From Pelobates cultripes (lineage: Eukaryota > Chordata > Amphibia > Anura > Pelobatidae), in assembly GCA_933207985.1 (NCBI GenBank), contig OW240912.1, positions 200,183,932-200,247,931 of the forward strand: a stretch of 64,000 nt of DNA, in the 5' to 3' direction. The translations under genes were made by a program, and so were the position numbers. The notes under the pieces were generated by a model that saw only the letters and a list, made by a program, of their open reading frames with translations, was not told where the DNA came from and did no database searches. This document shows, one piece after another, positions 60,378 through 64,000 of the stretch. The stretch's first letter is position 1. Each line of letters begins with the position of its first letter.

Positions 60378-60950
60378 AATAGAAGTCCATAAAGTGCAGA
60401 AGATTAGAACTTTAGTCAGTTTGCTGATGGGCGCCTACACAACACCACGTATTGGTCTAGCACCATAGGACATGTTAAGCCACTAGATAAAAAAATTTGT
60501 AAAAATTTTAATTTTGAAACTATTTGCGTACAAGATTAAGGAAATTTGGCACATCATTGGGGAAATAACTTGCCACGGTTCCCCTTAAGTATATACTTTG
60601 GAAAGTTTTTCAGCTGATTAAGCTACCCTTTCCAATGTTATTCAGTCCAAGGAAACTTGCAAGTAACTTTGAACCAGAGAGACTTCCTTGAGCTGAGATG
60701 CTCCTTTTAATTGGGAATTCATTGAACACTTTGTGAGCTCCAACTTCACATGAGTTTCCCTGTAAGCTGATGCATAGAGAACAGCAGGAGCTCTCTGTCC
60801 TACACTATCTAAGAGTCTCCTGTCTAATTCTGATCCTTTAACACGGACACTACGTAGTAGCAAATTACTGGAATCTTGCTGTATTGCAATTTGTATTTCC
60901 TATGGAAGCAACCACTGTCCTGACTTAATAAAAACAATGGCAACCACAAA
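60378..60950 (+). terminator. AK2: AK2 long-form 3' UTR and polyadenylation signal
   Basis: After the stop at 60377 an AATAAA lies at 60927-60932, about 550 nt downstream, with T- and GT-rich sequence some 25-40 nt further on. It is the first canonical signal after the stop. The cleavage site is inferred, not visible. Confidence 0.55.
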
Positions 60951-61308
60951 CGTTGATTCCTGTTGCTTATTATTGCAGTTACAATCTGTTTTTATAAACT
61001 TTTTGAGCTTGTCAGTTTTCATTAAATGCTTAGATAAGCACTCATGGAAGTTGAGTGAATGACTGATGTGCCTGTTCCTGTATTTTATAAACCTTCAAAT
61101 ATGCAGTTAATTTCTAGCGGTAAACTTAGGATTTGTATTACAAAAATACCTTATTTTGGACAGTTGCCTATGTAAATATAACCTTTTTTTAGAGGTAGTG
61201 GTAAATCAGTATATGTGTATATAATTATTCATATATTTATTTGAAAGCGATAGAGGAATAAAAAACTTATTTCACATCATTCATTCGTTTTCCTTTTGTT
61301 CATTTCAG

Positions 61309-61895
61309 CACACTGATTCCCAGCCTTTCCAGAACTGTGCTGTCTGCAGGCCCAAAGATGTGCCCAATGTGTTTTTAAGGCCTGCACTGGCTGTTGACCT
61401 GTGATGCTGTTTTTGTACCTGATCCATCTTACACCCAACCCCACCATTACCACTGAGTCTTGCCATCTCCTGTGTTATGAAAATGTCAGCTCATTGCAAA
61501 AATCTCTTTATATGATTTAACACAAAGGCAATATGCACTTCTACTTATGTTCTGGGAGGAAAAACCTTTTTGCATGGCCTTTTCGACGTACACTGTGAAT
61601 AAAGCGCTGTCACTAACGGCAAGATAAGATCTGTCCATCACAAACATGTGTAAATGTGTCTTTAGACCGAAGCAAATCAAGGATGATCCTGCATACCAGT
61701 GGTGGGTTTTTTAATTTGACGTTGGAATAATCACAAAATGAATATCATGTTGAATGGACCTAGGAATAAAATATACACTTCTTAGAATTCTGACCCTTGC
61801 TGGGGTTCGGGTAATTACATCTTTCTACCAATTCCTAAATATTACAGTGCCTTACATTTTTACCAGTGCAATAAAAGGTCTGCAAGTGTCTCTTG
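61309..61895 (+). CDS. AK2: AK2 alternative terminal exon (AK2B-like)
   Basis: The acceptor TTTGTTCATTTCAG precedes 61309. Joined to the internal exon-6 donor after 60351, it adds Ser-His and then TGA (61314-61316), giving 235 residues that end FSRAHSH instead of CKDSVIFI. In mammals AK2B arises in the same way and ends with a Ser in place of the CKD tail. Polyadenylation signals AATAAA lie at 61598-61603, 61765-61770 and 61870-61875; the last is followed by a GT-rich stretch. Only 8 nt of this exon are coding. Confidence 0.75.
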
Positions 61896-62945
61896 TGTAG
61901 TGTCGGTTTATTTATTTACTATTCTATGTATGCACAGTTCACACTTTCTAGTCTGTAATTTCACTAGATGTGTCTGTTTTTTGTTTTCTTGCCTGTTTAA
62001 TCAGTCTTGGATATGCTAGGCAACTTTTTGGTACTCCAGATGTTGTGGACTACATTTGCTCTGATGCTTTCCCAGCATTATGGCATATAAAGAGCATTAT
62101 GAGTGATGCAGTTTATAACATCTGAGGCACAAAAGGTTGCCTACCACTTTTCTAACTATATGATTGTGAACCAAGTTGTTCCATTCCTCATCAAATGTGA
62201 TACTTTTATGCCCGTGAGGAGGTCCTCCATTTATTTTTTCAACCAAGAAATTGCAGACTTGGCTAAGCCAGGTCTGTCTCTCCCTGTGACGTTCTTTCAT
62301 CTACTTTAGTGATATTCTTCCCTTTAGTGGAGAAGCCACAAGCTGATTATCGTGCATGTAAGCACCTCTTATTAATCTTAATGAGTCAATAAATACATAG
62401 GTTTATCAGGAGTGTACAAAGGTATAGATGCATAGATACTTCCAGCTAGGCTCTTCATACCGTGCTCTATTTTGAAGTCTGTTGTATGCGTGACTTCTAA
62501 AATGTGTGTGTGTGTGTGTATATATACTATTATAGCTTTATATGTATCCAGCAGCTAATGTGAAGGTGTGATGTGGCAGTATCTGTCAGTGTTTTTAGAC
62601 AGCTGACACTAAAAGCATCCGATTGGCCGATTGTGATTATGGTGATTGGAGTGTTCCTTTATTTTGTATGAGTTTAGTGAAACTCCTGGGAAAAGACAGG
62701 AGTTATGAGCTTATATAATTAAAACTTTGCCTTTTTAATGCTGACCGCATTATTGCAACACAAATGTGTGTGTAAAAACTCTGCTGTGTTATAGCTTGGT
62801 TAAAGGGATTTTGAATGACTACATGCCATTGAAATAGTTATGGTGCTAGTAGGATGTGGGCATGCTCTTAAACCAAATCTGAGTAAAATAATTGTGAGCA
62901 GTGGGGCCAAAACTTGGGTCCCTAAAGACTCATCTGGTCCAAGCA
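61896..62945. other. downstream flank of AK2 with a small hAT-like MITE
   Basis: At 62017-62142 TAGGCAACTTTTTGGTACTC ... AAAGGTTGCCTA forms terminal inverted repeats around CCAGATGTTGTGGACTACAT and CAGCATTATGG, words typical of small hAT-like MITEs of vertebrates; no clear target duplication is seen. A short GT run lies at about 62503-62520. No exon of a neighbouring gene is recognised. Confidence 0.5.
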
Positions 62946-62949
62946 TTAA

Positions 62950-63376
62950 AGGACCACTTTAGGCACCCATACCACTTCAGCTCAATGAAGTGTTCTGAGT
63001 GCCAGGTCCATCTAGGGTTAACCCTGCTTGCTGTAAGCATAGCAGTTTCATAGAAACTGTTATGTTTACATTAGGATTAATCCAGCCTCTAGTGGCTGTC
63101 CCATTGACACCTACTAGAGGCGCTTCCGCGCTTCTCACTGATTTTCAGTGAGAAAATGCCAGCGTCCATAGGAAAGCATTGAGAGTGCTTTCCTATGGAC
63201 TGAACAGGGAGGAGAGTCCCCAGTGCAGAGGGAGCCCGGTGCTGGAGAAAGGTAAGCCTTTAACCCCTTGCTCCCCCTAGAGCCTGGCGGGAGGAGAGCC
63301 ATGAGGGGGTGGGGGGGACCTATTAACACAATAGTGCCAGGAAAGAGATTGTTTTCCTGGCACTATAGTGGTCTTT
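62950..63376 (-). mobile_element. T2/Kolobok-like MITE downstream of AK2
   Basis: After TTAA (62946-62949) it begins AGGACCACTTTAGGCACCC and ends GGCACTATAGTGGTCTTTG, where the right TTAA is mutated. It has the same internal order as 43890-44373: hairpin AGCAGTTTCATAGAAACTGTT, CCTCTAGTGGCTGTC, then a GC-rich end and the GTTTTCCTGGCACTATAG hairpin. Confidence 0.8.
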
Positions 63377-63589
63377 GAAAGAAAGTTGACAATAATAGTG
63401 GATTTTATACAGTAGCAATGTAACCAGTTTGGCCAGGCTGCGGGTGCTTTGAGGAGCCTCCAGTTTTGAAAGCAGATTAAACCAGAACTAGGAAAGCAAC
63501 CTGCTGCCTAGTAGCACAATAGCCACTACAATGAGGTGTATTTGTTATGGCCCTTACAATGTCACTTTTAACAAAGGTGAGGCGTGCCC

Positions 63590-63715
63590 AAACTGTAGAT
63601 CCCCCAGATGTTGAACTACAACTCCCTTGATGCTCTGCATGCCTTCAGAATGCATTTACAATGACAAAACATCATGGAGATTGTAGGAGAGCTACCTTTT
63701 GGGCACTTTGGTCTA
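63590..63715. repeat. small palindromic MITE, hAT-like
   Basis: GTGCCCAAACTGTAGATCCC and GAACTACAACTCCC on the left are inverted relative to GGAGATTGTAGGAGAGCTACC and TTTTGGGCAC on the right, around a GCATGCCTTCAGAATGCA centre. It is non-coding, with decayed ends. Confidence 0.6.
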
Positions 63716-63718
63716 GAG

Positions 63719-63854
63719 CAGGGGTGGGCAATCTGCCGCCCTCCAGATGTTTTGGACTACATCTCCCTTAATGCTTTGCTAGCATTATGGCCCTAAGAGC
63801 ATAATAGGAGATGTAGTCCAAAACATCTTGAGGGCTGCAGATTGCCCACCTCTG
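63719..63854. mobile_element. hAT MITE, 136 bp, with 8-bp TSD
   Basis: The ends are CAGGGGTGGGCAATCTGC and GCAGATTGCCCACCTCTG. The flanks are GTCTAGAG (63711-63718) and GTCTAAAG (63855-63862), an 8-bp target duplication with one mismatch. The two halves are inverted copies of each other (CCAGATGTTTTGGACTACAT against ATGTAGTCCAAAACATCTTG). It is mobilised, if at all, by a hAT transposase of the type whose fossil lies at 1506-4056. Confidence 0.85.
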
Positions 63855-64000
63855 GTCTAAAGTAAGATTAACTCTGATTTATATGGTATCTGCAATCACG
63901 ATTCTGTGGACTTTAATCCGAATGTACATTCGTAACAAAACAAATTGCACCTATCTAAAACCTACAGCTGAATAGGTGACAACCAACAGCCCTTACCAGG

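Overview
The window looks like nuclear DNA of a vertebrate, most likely an anuran amphibian. It holds one clear host gene, adenylate kinase 2 (AK2), on the + strand in the right third. Nearly everything else is mobile-element debris. The frog assignment rests on the repeats: TTAA-flanked MITEs starting AGGGACACTATAG or AGGACCACTATAG that resemble the Xenopus T2/Kolobok group, Tx1/L1-like LINEs, a DIRS-type tyrosine-recombinase retrotransposon, and several Tc1 and hAT families. The species cannot be named from this alone.

Layout. 1-8.2 kb: a nested stack. A 2.55 kb hAT element with exact 8-bp target duplications sits in a retroelement RT-like fragment, next to a Tc1 3' end that itself holds a TTAA MITE. 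This is followed by a 2.8 kb non-autonomous hAT element containing a probable solo LTR and GT minisatellites. 8.2-10.3 kb: a TTAA-flanked, piggyBac-like palindromic element, repeated at 37.5-39.6 kb and, inverted, at 53.5-56.3 kb. 12-16 kb: T2-like MITEs. 16.4-20.1 kb: a Tc1 transposase fragment, then a minus-strand L1/Tx1 remnant interrupted by a 1.76 kb Tc1 element whose dead transposase carries a minisatellite. 20.2-22.9 kb: CA-rich and foldback repeats. 22.9-26.9 kb: an AT-rich retrovirus-like remnant with a zinc-knuckle segment and an LTR-like end. 27.2-32.3 kb: a nearly full-length but mutated DIRS element with inverted terminal repeats and an internal complementary region. 34.6-37.1 kb: an internally deleted L1/Tx1 LINE. 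41.7-44.4 kb: L2 LINE pieces and MITEs.

44.7-61.9 kb: AK2. A CpG-rich, TATA-less promoter region is followed by six coding exons (241 aa). A conserved alternative donor inside exon 6 plus a downstream acceptor would give a second C-terminus, as in the mammalian AK2A/AK2B isoforms. All splice junctions inferred are GT-AG. Introns 1 and 5 are large because of transposons. 62-64 kb: further MITEs.

No operon-like or multi-gene system was found. The gene content is one housekeeping mitochondrial intermembrane-space enzyme in a transposon-rich landscape. The most informative material is the order of nested insertions, the three modular TTAA palindromic elements, the intact DIRS architecture and the AK2 alternative terminal exon.
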